Below, in pieces: positions 48,801 to 53,200 of a stretch of DNA of 64,000 bases. Numbering within the stretch: position 1 is the first letter of the stretch; each line of letters opens with the position of its first letter. The notes beneath the pieces were generated by a model. The model searched no databases. It was not told the DNA's origin and saw only the letters and a list, made by a program, of their open reading frames with translations. Source of the DNA: Chamaea fasciata (taxonomy: Eukaryota > Chordata > Aves > Passeriformes > Sylviidae); NCBI GenBank assembly GCA_029207755.1, contig JARCOQ010000012.1, positions 3,554,001-3,618,000 of the forward strand, in the 5' to 3' direction. A program made the translations under genes and the position numbers.

Positions 48801-49351
48801 GATTAATGAATGAGTTCATGTGCTACCTGTGGTTTGGATCTTGGATTTTTTCCTTCTGAATAAATCTTCAGTCAGTTTATACCTCATGTACACCCAAGGC
48901 CCTGGCTCACCGTTCTTCCACACAGGCATCACGCAGCTGCGTGTTTTAGGAGAGCAGTTGTTCTCTGACAGCTATGACATTTTAAAAAATGTTAAGAAGG
49001 TGGTATCTGTGCAGTCCTGGAAAACTCAGTGAGGAAACAGAGGCAGGTAAGTACATATGGGAGGTTTCTGAAAACTGAGCAGAATTGTTCTCTAGTTTCA
49101 GAGTCCAAAAAACACATTTGCATTTTTAACATATGCTGCTGTTGTTCTTGTTTCCCTGTGTGTGGCTGCTTTCCACATTCACACTGATGGCATCCTCTCT
49201 TCCCTCTCTGCAGAGTGACATGACTGAATTCTACAACACCCACCCACTTGGAAAAAAGGGAACGTGCAGCTACTTGAGCAAGGCTGTGATCACTTTGCTG
49301 CTGGAAGGGGAAATGAAACCAAGCCACGACGATCCTTGCACCGTCAGCTAA
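3818..49351 (+). CDS. PHKB: Phosphorylase kinase regulatory subunit beta (3' part of gene, 25 exons)
   Basis: PHKB encodes the beta subunit of the (alpha-beta-gamma-delta)4 phosphorylase kinase holoenzyme. This enzyme couples Ca2+/calmodulin and cAMP signals to activation of glycogen phosphorylase. The beta subunit is regulatory and scaffolding, and its GH15 (glucoamylase-like) domain is not known to be catalytic. Conceptual splicing of 25 in-phase GT-AG exons gives about 856 residues, collinear with the remembered vertebrate protein from about residue 238 to the C-terminus (human about 1093 aa). Visible landmarks are the distal GH15-like domain (exons at 3818-16999), the KRQSSTP phospho-site segment (32577-32739), two calmodulin-binding segments (around 35747-37648 and 44920-45049) and a C-terminal CTVS prenylation box. 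Exons 36597-36687 and 37558-37648 are alternatives, so the span is a join and not one reading frame. The 5' exons lie upstream of the window. No frameshift or premature stop was seen. Gene identity is from memory of the family, not from a search. Confidence 0.97.
3882..6516 (+). other. PHKB intron
   Basis: AT-rich intronic sequence with no recognised repeat, RNA gene or extra exon. The donor gtaata is slightly off consensus. The acceptor is ttcacag. Confidence 0.75.
6517..6612 (+). CDS. PHKB: PHKB exon: [20 protein letters not shown] segment
   Basis: A 96-bp, phase-0 exon of 32 codons ending in PRESRSH, followed by gtaagt. It continues the GH15-like domain. It carries the motif [10 protein letters not shown] followed by a run of polar residues (HNRNRQ). 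One change from the remembered human sequence is visible (VDF for VDL). Confidence 0.97.
6613..8243 (+). other. PHKB intron
   Basis: AT-rich intron with no recognised feature. It ends in tcacctgcag before 8244. Confidence 0.75.
8244..8441 (+). CDS. PHKB: PHKB exon: [13 protein letters not shown] to KPAEIK
   Basis: A 198-bp, phase-0 exon of 66 codons, followed by gtaagc. It contains the conserved [17 protein letters not shown] block of the GH15-like domain and the YYKPAEIK end. The [13 protein letters not shown] block is shared with the alpha subunits, as expected for paralogous regulatory subunits. Confidence 0.98.
8442..9011 (+). other. PHKB intron (570 bp)
   Basis: A short AT-rich intron with no recognised element. 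The acceptor is cttctttgcag. Confidence 0.75.
9012..9069 (+). CDS. PHKB: PHKB exon: [13 protein letters not shown] segment
   Basis: A 58-bp exon of 19 codons plus the first base of a Gly codon, followed by gtaagt. It encodes the conserved [11 protein letters not shown] motif, with FIFMIIDG where human has FLYMMIDG. The split Gly codon is completed by the exon at 11022. Confidence 0.96.
9070..11021 (+). other. PHKB intron with AT-only tract
   Basis: An AT-rich intron. Apart from the low-complexity AT tract at 10483-10571, nothing is recognised. The acceptor is ggttatttttag. Confidence 0.75.
10483..10571. repeat. AT-rich low-complexity tract
   Basis: About 90 bp made almost wholly of A and T, with repeated ttataa, tatata and atttata words and short palindromic stretches. 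It looks like a degenerate (TA)n/(TAA)n microsatellite and has no coding meaning. Confidence 0.8.
11022..11099 (+). CDS. PHKB: PHKB exon: [16 protein letters not shown] segment
   Basis: A 78-bp exon. It completes the Gly codon from the previous exon, then encodes [20 protein letters not shown] and ends with the first base of the next Gly codon, followed by gtattc. It is part of the GH15-like domain. Confidence 0.96.
11100..12934 (+). other. PHKB intron
   Basis: AT-rich, with a short A-run interrupted by C near 11701-11725. No gene or recognisable mobile element. The acceptor is gctgtccccag. Confidence 0.75.
12935..13093 (+). CDS. PHKB: PHKB exon: [19 protein letters not shown] segment
   Basis: A 159-bp exon followed by gtgagg. 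It encodes [18 protein letters not shown], a variable basic stretch, then the conserved [20 protein letters not shown] block near the end of the GH15-like toroid. Codon third positions are strongly G/C here, unlike most neighbouring exons. Confidence 0.98.
13094..16904 (+). other. PHKB intron with GC-rich patch
   Basis: Mostly AT-rich, with a T-run near 13315-13331. A locally GC-rich stretch at about 15680-15915 is open in several frames on both strands. I recognise no protein or repeat family there. The acceptor is ttgctttcag. Confidence 0.7.
16905..16999 (+). CDS. PHKB: PHKB exon: [18 protein letters not shown] segment
   Basis: A 95-bp exon completing a split Ala codon, followed by gtaagc. 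It encodes [19 protein letters not shown] and ends VSMRFSNQ, the boundary region between the GH15-like domain and the middle of the subunit. Confidence 0.97.
17331..17773 (+). mobile_element. Solo LTR of an endogenous retrovirus with 6-bp target duplication
   Basis: A 431-bp element at 17337-17767 begins TG and ends CA. It is flanked on both sides by the hexamer gcaaca (17331-17336 and 17768-17773), a target-site duplication. A 6-bp duplication is usual for alpha- and betaretrovirus-like elements. Inside, in + orientation, are two CCAAT boxes (17622 and 17652), a TATA-like ataaata (17689-17695) and an AATAAA signal (17708-17713) a few bases further on, then a short tail to the CA end. There is no internal retroviral sequence, primer-binding site or second LTR, so it is a recombination remnant. 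Its orientation matches PHKB. The family is not identified. Confidence 0.82.
17622..17713 (+). promoter_or_regulatory. LTR promoter-like block: CCAAT, CCAAT, TATA, AATAAA
   Basis: ctaaccaat-like boxes lie 30 bp apart (ccaat at 17622-17626 and 17652-17656). They are followed by ataaata at 17689-17695 and aataaa at 17708-17713. This is the standard U3-R arrangement in which the TATA box and polyadenylation signal are close together. Present-day activity is unknown. Confidence 0.6.
17800..17960 (+). mobile_element. Truncated CR1 LINE tail
   Basis: The words ccctggaggtatttaaaaga, gatgtggcatttagggacag and ggttcagtg, ending in ctctgtgattctatg, are those of avian CR1 3' ends in sense orientation. 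The copy is old and 5'-truncated and starts shortly after the solo LTR. The left boundary is approximate. Confidence 0.75.
21454..22541. repeat. GC-rich minisatellite, 53-bp and 46-bp units, about 22 copies
   Basis: The unit core gccaccagagcagctcaggg recurs at 21484, 21537, 21583, 21629, 21682, 21735, 21788, 21841, 21887, 21933, 21986, 22032, 22078, 22124, 22170, 22223, 22269, 22322, 22368, 22421 and 22474, with a degenerate last copy near 22520. Spacings are only 53 (10 times) or 46 (11 times). The short unit lacks one copy of the 7-mer gggcagt. Units vary at gacagtggg, gacggtggg and gacgggggg. Three successive 99-bp dimers at the 3' end (about 22170-22421) alternate a short unit with a long unit carrying cactggg. 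All three forward frames are open through the array, but it is intronic and the frames are repeat artefacts. Confidence 0.97.
24914..24969 (+). CDS. PHKB: PHKB exon: [18 protein letters not shown]
   Basis: A 56-bp exon of 18 codons plus two bases of an Arg codon, followed by gtatgt. It encodes [18 protein letters not shown], one of the most conserved blocks of the subunit. Confidence 0.97.
25136..25229 (+). CDS. PHKB: PHKB exon: [20 protein letters not shown]
   Basis: A 94-bp exon that completes the Arg codon and then encodes 31 codons ending in QKELVK, followed by gtaagg. The intron before it is only 166 bp. The protein matches the family except AQKELVK where human has PQQELVK. Confidence 0.97.
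25230..28682 (+). other. PHKB intron
   Basis: A mostly AT-rich 3.45-kb intron. A modest GC-rich patch lies at about 25770-25960 with no recognisable protein. No mobile element is recognised. The acceptor is tctttctcacag. Confidence 0.72.
28683..28766 (+). CDS. PHKB: PHKB exon: [20 protein letters not shown]
   Basis: An 84-bp, phase-0 exon of 28 codons. It begins AYFHLGV, where human has AYLQLGI, and ends GCLGTSK. The donor gttatt is unusual in having T at intron position +3. Confidence 0.97.
28957..29061 (+). CDS. PHKB: PHKB exon: [20 protein letters not shown]
   Basis: A 105-bp, phase-0 exon of 35 codons, ending MMLIDDIK and followed by gtattt. It follows a short 190-bp intron with a run of 11 T residues in its polypyrimidine tract. 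The sequence is highly conserved apart from CYS for CYP. Confidence 0.97.
29062..29803 (+). other. PHKB intron with short pentanucleotide repeat near acceptor
   Basis: A 742-bp intron. A (gtgtc)4-like run at 29746-29765 sits about 40 bp upstream of the acceptor ctgcccag. Nothing else is recognised. Confidence 0.75.
29804..29886 (+). CDS. PHKB: PHKB exon: [20 protein letters not shown]
   Basis: An 83-bp exon of 27 codons plus two bases of an Arg codon, followed by gtaggg. It encodes the conserved [12 protein letters not shown] block and ends LIREDNI. Only about 80 bp of intron separate it from the next exon. Confidence 0.97.
29967..30057 (+). CDS. PHKB: PHKB exon: [20 protein letters not shown]
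   Basis: A 91-bp exon completing the Arg codon and encoding 30 codons ending [11 protein letters not shown], followed by gtaagg. It is adjacent to the previous exon across an 80-bp intron. Confidence 0.97.
30058..32426 (+). other. PHKB intron
   Basis: A 2.4-kb AT-rich intron with a T/G-rich patch near 30830-30900. No recognised mobile element or extra exon. The acceptor is tttcatttcag. Confidence 0.75.
32427..32488 (+). CDS. PHKB: PHKB exon: [20 protein letters not shown]
   Basis: A 62-bp exon of 20 codons plus two bases of a Glu codon. The exon end was placed at 32488 because gtaagg follows and the next exon then stays in phase. Confidence 0.95.
32577..32739 (+). CDS. PHKB: PHKB exon with KVKRQSSTP phospho-site segment
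   Basis: A 163-bp exon completing a Glu codon and encoding 54 codons to EILQKLN, followed by gtaaga. It holds [11 protein letters not shown], a basophilic-kinase site. From memory of the mammalian beta subunit, this contains the serine near position 700 phosphorylated by PKA. The segment after it ([16 protein letters not shown]) is the most divergent from human in this part of the protein, consistent with a flexible linker. Confidence 0.96.
32740..33539 (+). other. PHKB intron (800 bp)
   Basis: Ordinary intron sequence with no recognised feature. The acceptor is tttttattgcag. Confidence 0.75.
33540..33621 (+). CDS. PHKB: PHKB exon: [20 protein letters not shown]
   Basis: An 82-bp exon of 27 codons plus the first base of a Gly codon, followed by gtaaga. 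It ends [11 protein letters not shown], which is conserved across PHK regulatory subunits. Confidence 0.97.
34378..34890 (-). mobile_element. CR1 LINE 3' fragment, antisense to PHKB
   Basis: On the + strand it starts tagaatctataggatattcc, then gagctggaagggaccca and aaggatcat. These are the reverse complement of the avian CR1 3' end. Further right come gaagagccttttcctgaaat, ggatcctttctgata and gtggtgcccaaaactgcaca, also CR1 words. It is 5'-truncated as usual. The right boundary is approximate. Open frames across it (for example 34490-34879 +) are CR1 artefacts. Confidence 0.9.
35684..35706. repeat. Long T tract upstream of a PHKB acceptor
   Basis: About 22 consecutive T residues, some 40 bp before the exon at 35747 and followed by further T-rich sequence. 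It may form part of an extended polypyrimidine tract and is expected to be length-variable. Confidence 0.8.
35747..35804 (+). CDS. PHKB: PHKB exon before the alternative pair: [15 protein letters not shown]
   Basis: A 58-bp exon completing a Gly codon, encoding [18 protein letters not shown] and ending with TG of a Trp codon. The donor gtttgt is weak. It forms the N-terminal half of a basic segment that, from memory, is a calmodulin-binding region of the mammalian beta subunit. Either of the two following 91-bp exons supplies the G completing Trp. Confidence 0.97.
35805..36596 (+). other. PHKB intron upstream of alternative exon A
   Basis: A 792-bp AT-rich intron. Its acceptor (ccatgtgacacacatgtag) lacks an adjacent pyrimidine tract; the pyrimidine-rich stretch is at about 36551-36570. 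No other feature was seen. Confidence 0.75.
36597..36687 (+). CDS. PHKB: PHKB alternative exon A (mutually exclusive)
   Basis: A 91-bp exon: G completes Trp, then 30 codons beginning [16 protein letters not shown] and ending LLVHGKQ, followed by gtaaag. It corresponds to the mammalian alternative exon whose product reads LAVRYGAAFTQKF. It has the same length, phase and ending (GKQ) as the exon at 37558. The two share 13 of 30 residues, consistent with an ancient exon duplication. Its weak acceptor suggests regulated use. Confidence 0.95.
36688..37557 (+). other. PHKB intron between the alternative exons
   Basis: An 870-bp intron, too long for simple steric interference between splice sites. 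It has a T-rich run near 36727-36741. No gene or mobile element is recognised. The acceptor is a strong ttttctgccctcag. Confidence 0.75.
37558..37648 (+). CDS. PHKB: PHKB alternative exon B (mutually exclusive)
   Basis: A 91-bp exon: G completes Trp, then 30 codons beginning [16 protein letters not shown] and ending VLVQGKQ, followed by gtaagt. It matches the other mammalian alternative exon (SVVRRAASLL type). With a strong pyrimidine-rich acceptor and near-consensus donor, it is probably the default exon, but tissue use cannot be read from DNA. Confidence 0.95.
37649..39184 (+). other. PHKB intron with CR1 copy
   Basis: A 1.5-kb intron carrying a sense CR1 tail (about 37940-38178). Otherwise AT-rich with nothing recognised. 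The acceptor is ctccctgtaccacag. Confidence 0.78.
37940..38178 (+). mobile_element. CR1 LINE 3' fragment with internal deletion
   Basis: gtgcctgaaggggctccagc, agctggagagggacttttga and gaagaaactcttccctgtga are classic CR1 tail words in sense orientation. It ends gatctttaaggtcccttccc acccaaacc. The step from caggttgccca straight to acgagatgatctttaagg lacks roughly 100 bp present in typical CR1 tails, so this copy has an internal deletion. Confidence 0.92.
39185..39387 (+). CDS. PHKB: PHKB exon: [20 protein letters not shown] to MLKIRIG
   Basis: A 203-bp exon of 67 codons plus two bases of a Gly codon, the longest PHKB exon here. The donor gtcagt is acceptable but not consensus. It encodes [28 protein letters not shown] and FSGMLKIRI, all strongly conserved C-terminal-domain motifs. 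If both upstream alternative exons were skipped, its first codon would read TGA. Confidence 0.98.
39388..41489 (+). other. PHKB intron
   Basis: A 2.1-kb AT-rich intron. A 160-codon minus-strand frame (40184-40666) has no recognisable similarity or splice context. No mobile element is recognised. The acceptor is ccccttctgtag. Confidence 0.72.
41490..41624 (+). CDS. PHKB: PHKB exon: [20 protein letters not shown] segment
   Basis: A 135-bp exon completing a Gly codon and ending with two bases of an Arg codon, followed by gtaacc. It encodes [20 protein letters not shown], the helix-rich conserved part of the C-terminal domain. Confidence 0.98.
42908..42956. repeat. Pyrimidine (CT) tract
   Basis: About 49 bases made only of C and T, mostly T runs broken by C. 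It is low-complexity intronic sequence. Confidence 0.85.
43676..43702. repeat. A-rich tract
   Basis: Fifteen consecutive A residues followed by gaaaagaaaaaa. No LINE or SINE body was recognised on its left, so it is not clearly a retroposon tail. Confidence 0.8.
44089..44123. repeat. Double T tract
   Basis: Two runs of 11 and 16 T residues separated by cttgcc. It is low-complexity intronic sequence. Confidence 0.8.
44920..45049 (+). CDS. PHKB: PHKB exon with calmodulin-binding segment
   Basis: A 130-bp exon completing an Arg codon, then 43 codons, followed by gtaacc. It encodes [16 protein letters not shown] and [16 protein letters not shown]. The basic, amphipathic LNRRQ to WQILER stretch corresponds to what I recall as the second calmodulin-binding region (about residues 920-950) of the mammalian protein. 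Third codon positions are very G/C-rich, in a local GC-rich island. Confidence 0.97.
45050..45424 (+). other. PHKB intron (375 bp)
   Basis: A short intron with nothing recognised. The acceptor is gatttgtttttcag. Confidence 0.75.
45425..45532 (+). CDS. PHKB: PHKB exon: [20 protein letters not shown]
   Basis: A 108-bp, phase-0 exon of 36 codons ending PQYRQIIVE. The donor gtctgg is weak. The protein matches the family with a few substitutions (MLQNIDQ for TLGNIDQ). Confidence 0.97.
45533..46831 (+). other. PHKB intron
   Basis: A 1.3-kb intron with nothing recognised. Short open frames at 45980-46298 overlap on both strands and look like chance. The acceptor is ctgccttttag. Confidence 0.75.
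46832..46972 (+). CDS. PHKB: PHKB exon: [20 protein letters not shown]
   Basis: A 141-bp, phase-0 exon of 47 codons ending SSLKGAENR, followed by gtgagt. It encodes [20 protein letters not shown], conserved across PHK alpha and beta C-termini. The last 10 residues are divergent from human. Confidence 0.97.
46973..49213 (+). other. Last PHKB intron
   Basis: A 2.2-kb AT-rich intron. It holds a possible cryptic exon at 48926-49046 with good-looking splice sites but incompatible phase. No mobile element is recognised. The acceptor is tccctctctgcag. Confidence 0.72.
49214..49351 (+). CDS. PHKB: PHKB terminal coding exon with CAAX box
   Basis: The final coding segment has 45 codons plus TAA (49349-49351). 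It encodes [20 protein letters not shown] and ends DDPCTVS. The last four residues fit a CAAX prenylation signal. The mammalian beta subunit ends CLIS and is reported to be farnesylated, so the modification is probably retained despite both aliphatic positions changing. Confidence 0.98.
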   Translation, partial: SDMTEFYNTHPLGKKGTCSYLSKAVITLLLEGEMKPSHDDPCTVS

Positions 49352-50006
49352 AGCTTGGCACACAGCACAGGGATTGTTGCTTTACTTAGTGTTCCGTGTA
49401 CTTTCCAAGCCTATTTTAAGGGACTGGTTTGAAGGGTAACCCTGGCTAGTGACACAAATGCACCCTGTCCTTTGCTGAAAGAAGTGCCATTAAAGATACC
49501 AAGTGCCACCAGATTTTTTTTTTTCCTTTCTCAACTATGCAGCATGAAACTGAGCACATGAAGTTAGTCATATGGTATTTGATTAAGCTGAATGGGAATG
49601 TATTTATGATCTTAAAATAGCATTTACTATAGCCGGTAAATTCAAGGGAACGGCAGTGTGAGATTTTGTCTTTATACCTCTATTTATTTATAATTGCAAA
49701 CAAGTAGCAGGTAAATTAATATGCATACCAATCAGTGTGGAAATACAAAAAATGGATTATTTTCTTATTATTCTACAAACAGATTGGAGCTGAAGTATTT
49801 GTTATTCTCTTAAGGTTTTCTTTATCAGTTCAAGTGACAGCATTCATTTTAATGTGTTGGGGTTTTTTTAATTTACAGGTTGGTAACTTGATATACAGGT
49901 TTCATCCTAACCGAGCAACTTTTTCTCTCTAGCAATGCACATCACTCTATTTTCCCAGTTGTTATTTAAACATCTGTAAGTTAACAAGGGAAATGTATGG
50001 TAACAC

Positions 50007-50012
50007 AATAAA
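50007..50012 (+). terminator. PHKB: Polyadenylation signal AATAAA (proximal)
   Basis: A canonical hexamer 656 bp after the stop codon, in cacaataaaagtttg. The following 30 bp are GT/A-rich, consistent with a cleavage region. Confidence 0.55.
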
Positions 50013-50179
50013 AGTTTGTTTATAAGAAAAGGCAAACAAGCTGTATTTAAATTAAAATCAATGAAGAAATAACTTTGTATTACATACATTATCATGGAAT
50101 TAAAGAACTCGAGAAACACTTATTTATCTCCTAAATGTGTGAAAACACTGTATGCTATATGCTTTATTTTGGTGAAAAT

Positions 50180-50185
50180 AATAAA
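50180..50185 (+). terminator. PHKB: Polyadenylation signal AATAAA (distal)
   Basis: A second canonical hexamer, in aataataaaaagc, followed within 30 bp by an A run and a T/G-containing stretch (ctgtcc). It is an alternative 3' end for PHKB. Confidence 0.45.
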
Positions 50186-50205
50186 AAGCAAATGCTTGTA
50201 AAAAA

Positions 50206-53200
50206 AAATCTGTCCAAAATACTTTAAGTGACATACAAGGAGACTCCTGCTGACTGCAGTAGCAACCTCTGACCTGCTACTGGCACCACCTTGCAGCACT
50301 GAAGGGCCACTTTTAGCAGCACGAAGCACACTTAAGCTCTAGAACAGAGCTAACATTTTGCTAATTAAACTGATAGTGAGGAGTTGTTACCACCCTGATG
50401 TCAAAGGTGCTCAGAGGGCAAAGGCTGTTCTCCTGCTGCTCCCCTTGCTGCTCCTGCTGTACCACACTGACGTGTGCCAGCAGAGAATGCCGGGGGGACA
50501 GGGGAGCGGGGCCAGAGGATGTCCCCATGGCTCGGGGTGGGCCCAGCCCGTGCAGTGTCTGTCCCTGGAGCAGCCCCGGGCTGGCTGCAGGGCTGCAGCA
50601 CTGCCCTGAATGCAGCAAGGTGCAGTTCAGCAGCAGCCTCGGCTGGCAGCAGCGCTGACCACTGGCTGAGCCACTCCTCCCAACAATCCAACATGACCTC
50701 GGGTTTTTTACTGCATTGCTGCTCCAGGAGTTCCCAACTGCAGAGGATTCCACTTGTCCTTGCTGTTAAATGTTGCCTGCAGCCTGCAGCTGGCCGCGGC
50801 TCAGTGATTATGTGAGCAGCAAGATCTCTGTTTCTAGTAGATTTGAACAATAATATTTGAAATGGACCTATCTCTTGCCATGCAATACAAAATGAACTCC
50901 TGTCTACAGACTGCAAATCCTATTGAAAGGAAATAATCCTTGACACACAGACCCTACACATTGCTCCAGGAGCACTGGCAGTTTCTTAGACAGTAGCTCA
51001 GATTTTGGTTGTGCAATTGCATATGATTTAAAGTGTAACTCACTTCAATTCTTACCCCTACTTTCTCCTTCTCTCTTGCTCCATTAGCACCTCAGTTATT
51101 GGTCAGCCTCAGGTTTGCTGACCTTGGTCTGAACTTTGGGACTGCAAATGAATGAAAATGCCAGTGACCACTTACCCTCATACAAACCCGGAAGGAAAAT
51201 CCATGCAAACTTTTCCTGTTTTCCTTTAGAGCCTTGAACACACGGTTTATGAAATTATGGTTGGGACAATTTTTCAGCTGCTACAAAATAAGGATAAATG
51301 AGAAGATGAAGACACCAAAATCTAGCAGAGTCCACATTCTCTGTGTCTTGGGTTTTGTAACTAAAAAAAATGACGCTGAAAAAGGTTCTTGAATCTGAAG
51401 GGACAATAACATTAATTTTTCTCTTGGTGTAGTAGGAACAAGACACAGGAGCTGGACACAAATGGCCCTCACAGAGACTGCTTTATGAATTAGAGCTTTA
51501 TATGATAACACAGGATAATTGGAATAGAAACTAAAATTTGTATTAATTTTCTACATTAAAAAATAGGATAGCAGAAAATAAAGGGTAAACCAGACAGTTT
51601 TTACATCTCAAGTGATGAGCTTGGTCCTAATTTCTTTCAAAACCTTCTGCCTGAAAAGGATAAGGAAGGAGATGCCTTTGGGGCTACAAATAGTAACTGC
51701 AGGTGCAACAGTCACTACAGTGCCCTGTGGACTTGCAAGACCTACTGGCAATAGAGTTGCTCCAGACATTAAAGAAATAAGTCTCAAAGAGTTCACAATA
51801 TTCAGTTCCCTTATACACCTTCACAGTGCTTCAAAACCTGAAAACCCATTCTGCTTACAGCAAGATCCATTAAAACAATGGGAAAACAACAGCTGAAAAA
51901 GTTTAAAATTCAACTATGGAGTAAATGCAGCTTGGTTTCAGCACCACTTTTTTTTTTTTTTTCCCCCAAGATTCCTCTATCAGATACTCTTGAGAAGACC
52001 AAATTATTTTAGTTAAGCAAACCAAAGGAAAAAAATTCCTCTGCTATTAGAAAAAGGGGAAATACCAATCTCCAGCATCAACTCCTGATGCAAACACCCA
52101 CAACCTCACTCCCCCTCGACCCCCAAACTCAGGTTCCTTCCATTTTACCAGAACCACAGTCTTCACTCTGGATTCCTGTGCCGTTTAATCGGTGGCATGT
52201 TCCCAAAGCATCAGACATTTCAGAGTCCTCAGGAGAGTTCAGGAGGGAAGAAGTTGATACAGGCAGTTCAAGACTTTCTTGGCATTTTTGCTGTTGGCTT
52301 TGTTGCTTTCCTCCACATGAATTTTCAGTCTTATTTTCTTACAGAGCAGTCTGTGCAACTGATACAGAACAGATACGGGAACCAAATGCACAACCAGGTT
52401 AATAATAAATCAGTCTCTGAGAAATCCTCTTCATTACTTTCTAACCCACCACAGCTGAAAACGTAGGAAGAGATGCAGATCTGAAAGACACAGCCTTTTT
52501 TTGGCTCAGCCCTGGAGCAGGGGATGTGATGGTATCACAGCACCGATGGGGCATTTTTCTGAGCAGTGTCTGGTAACAGCAGCTTTAGCATTACTGTCAT
52601 AATACCATTCTGCTTTTGTAATTTAGCTCTCATATTTTTTGGGTTTACTGCTATTTAAAATACTTCCTCAAGCCTTATACATTGGGTTCATGTCATGAAA
52701 ATATTCAATAAGAAATGGTCATCAGTCACAATCAGTGTTATTTTATGTTCATGTACCTTCTGCAGCTTTCAAGAAAGCCTACTTGCTTGGCCAGTGGCAA
52801 GACTGAAAACTGTTCTTCTGTAAAAATTCTTTTCAGCTACGTGGGTGTTACAATATTAGTATCACTGGAAGTGGAAGACATATTTAATAAAAAAAAAAAT
52901 CAATACAGTCAGAGCATTTACCTAGAAGAGACTGTATACAGTTGGTAAGAGGAAAAAAAATAAACGTACCAAAGAAAGTGGGACTGCTGGGGCAATCTGA
53001 TGCTTAAAAAATAAATTAAAAAAATACTAGGAAGCAATTAATTCCACTGAAGCCTATACATCTCATCCCAAAAAATCAATCAAAAAAATGGCTTGATTGA
53101 ATTTTTAGATAATTACTATCCACAAAACTCCTGCCAAATATATTCTGTTCCCCAGAAGCGTGACAGTCTTTTAAGCTAATGAACGAAGGCTTGCAGCATG

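Larger units (their letters stand above)
49352..50205 (+). other. PHKB: PHKB 3' UTR (extent inferred)
   Basis: AT-rich sequence after the stop, carrying two AATAAA signals (50007-50012 and 50180-50185) and an earlier ATTAAA near 49490. The 3' end is inferred from these signals. Which site is used cannot be decided from DNA. Confidence 0.65.

Noticed and set aside
51608..51796. Minus-strand frame with MSGATLLPVGLASPQGTVVT and neighbouring words
   Set aside because: It looks mildly protein-like, but I cannot assign it. It is short, and the opposite strand is open over the same bases (51612-51896).
52088..52466. Two overlapping + strand frames of 104 and 89 codons
   Set aside because: No recognisable domain. 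Short overlapping frames in different phases are best explained by chance.
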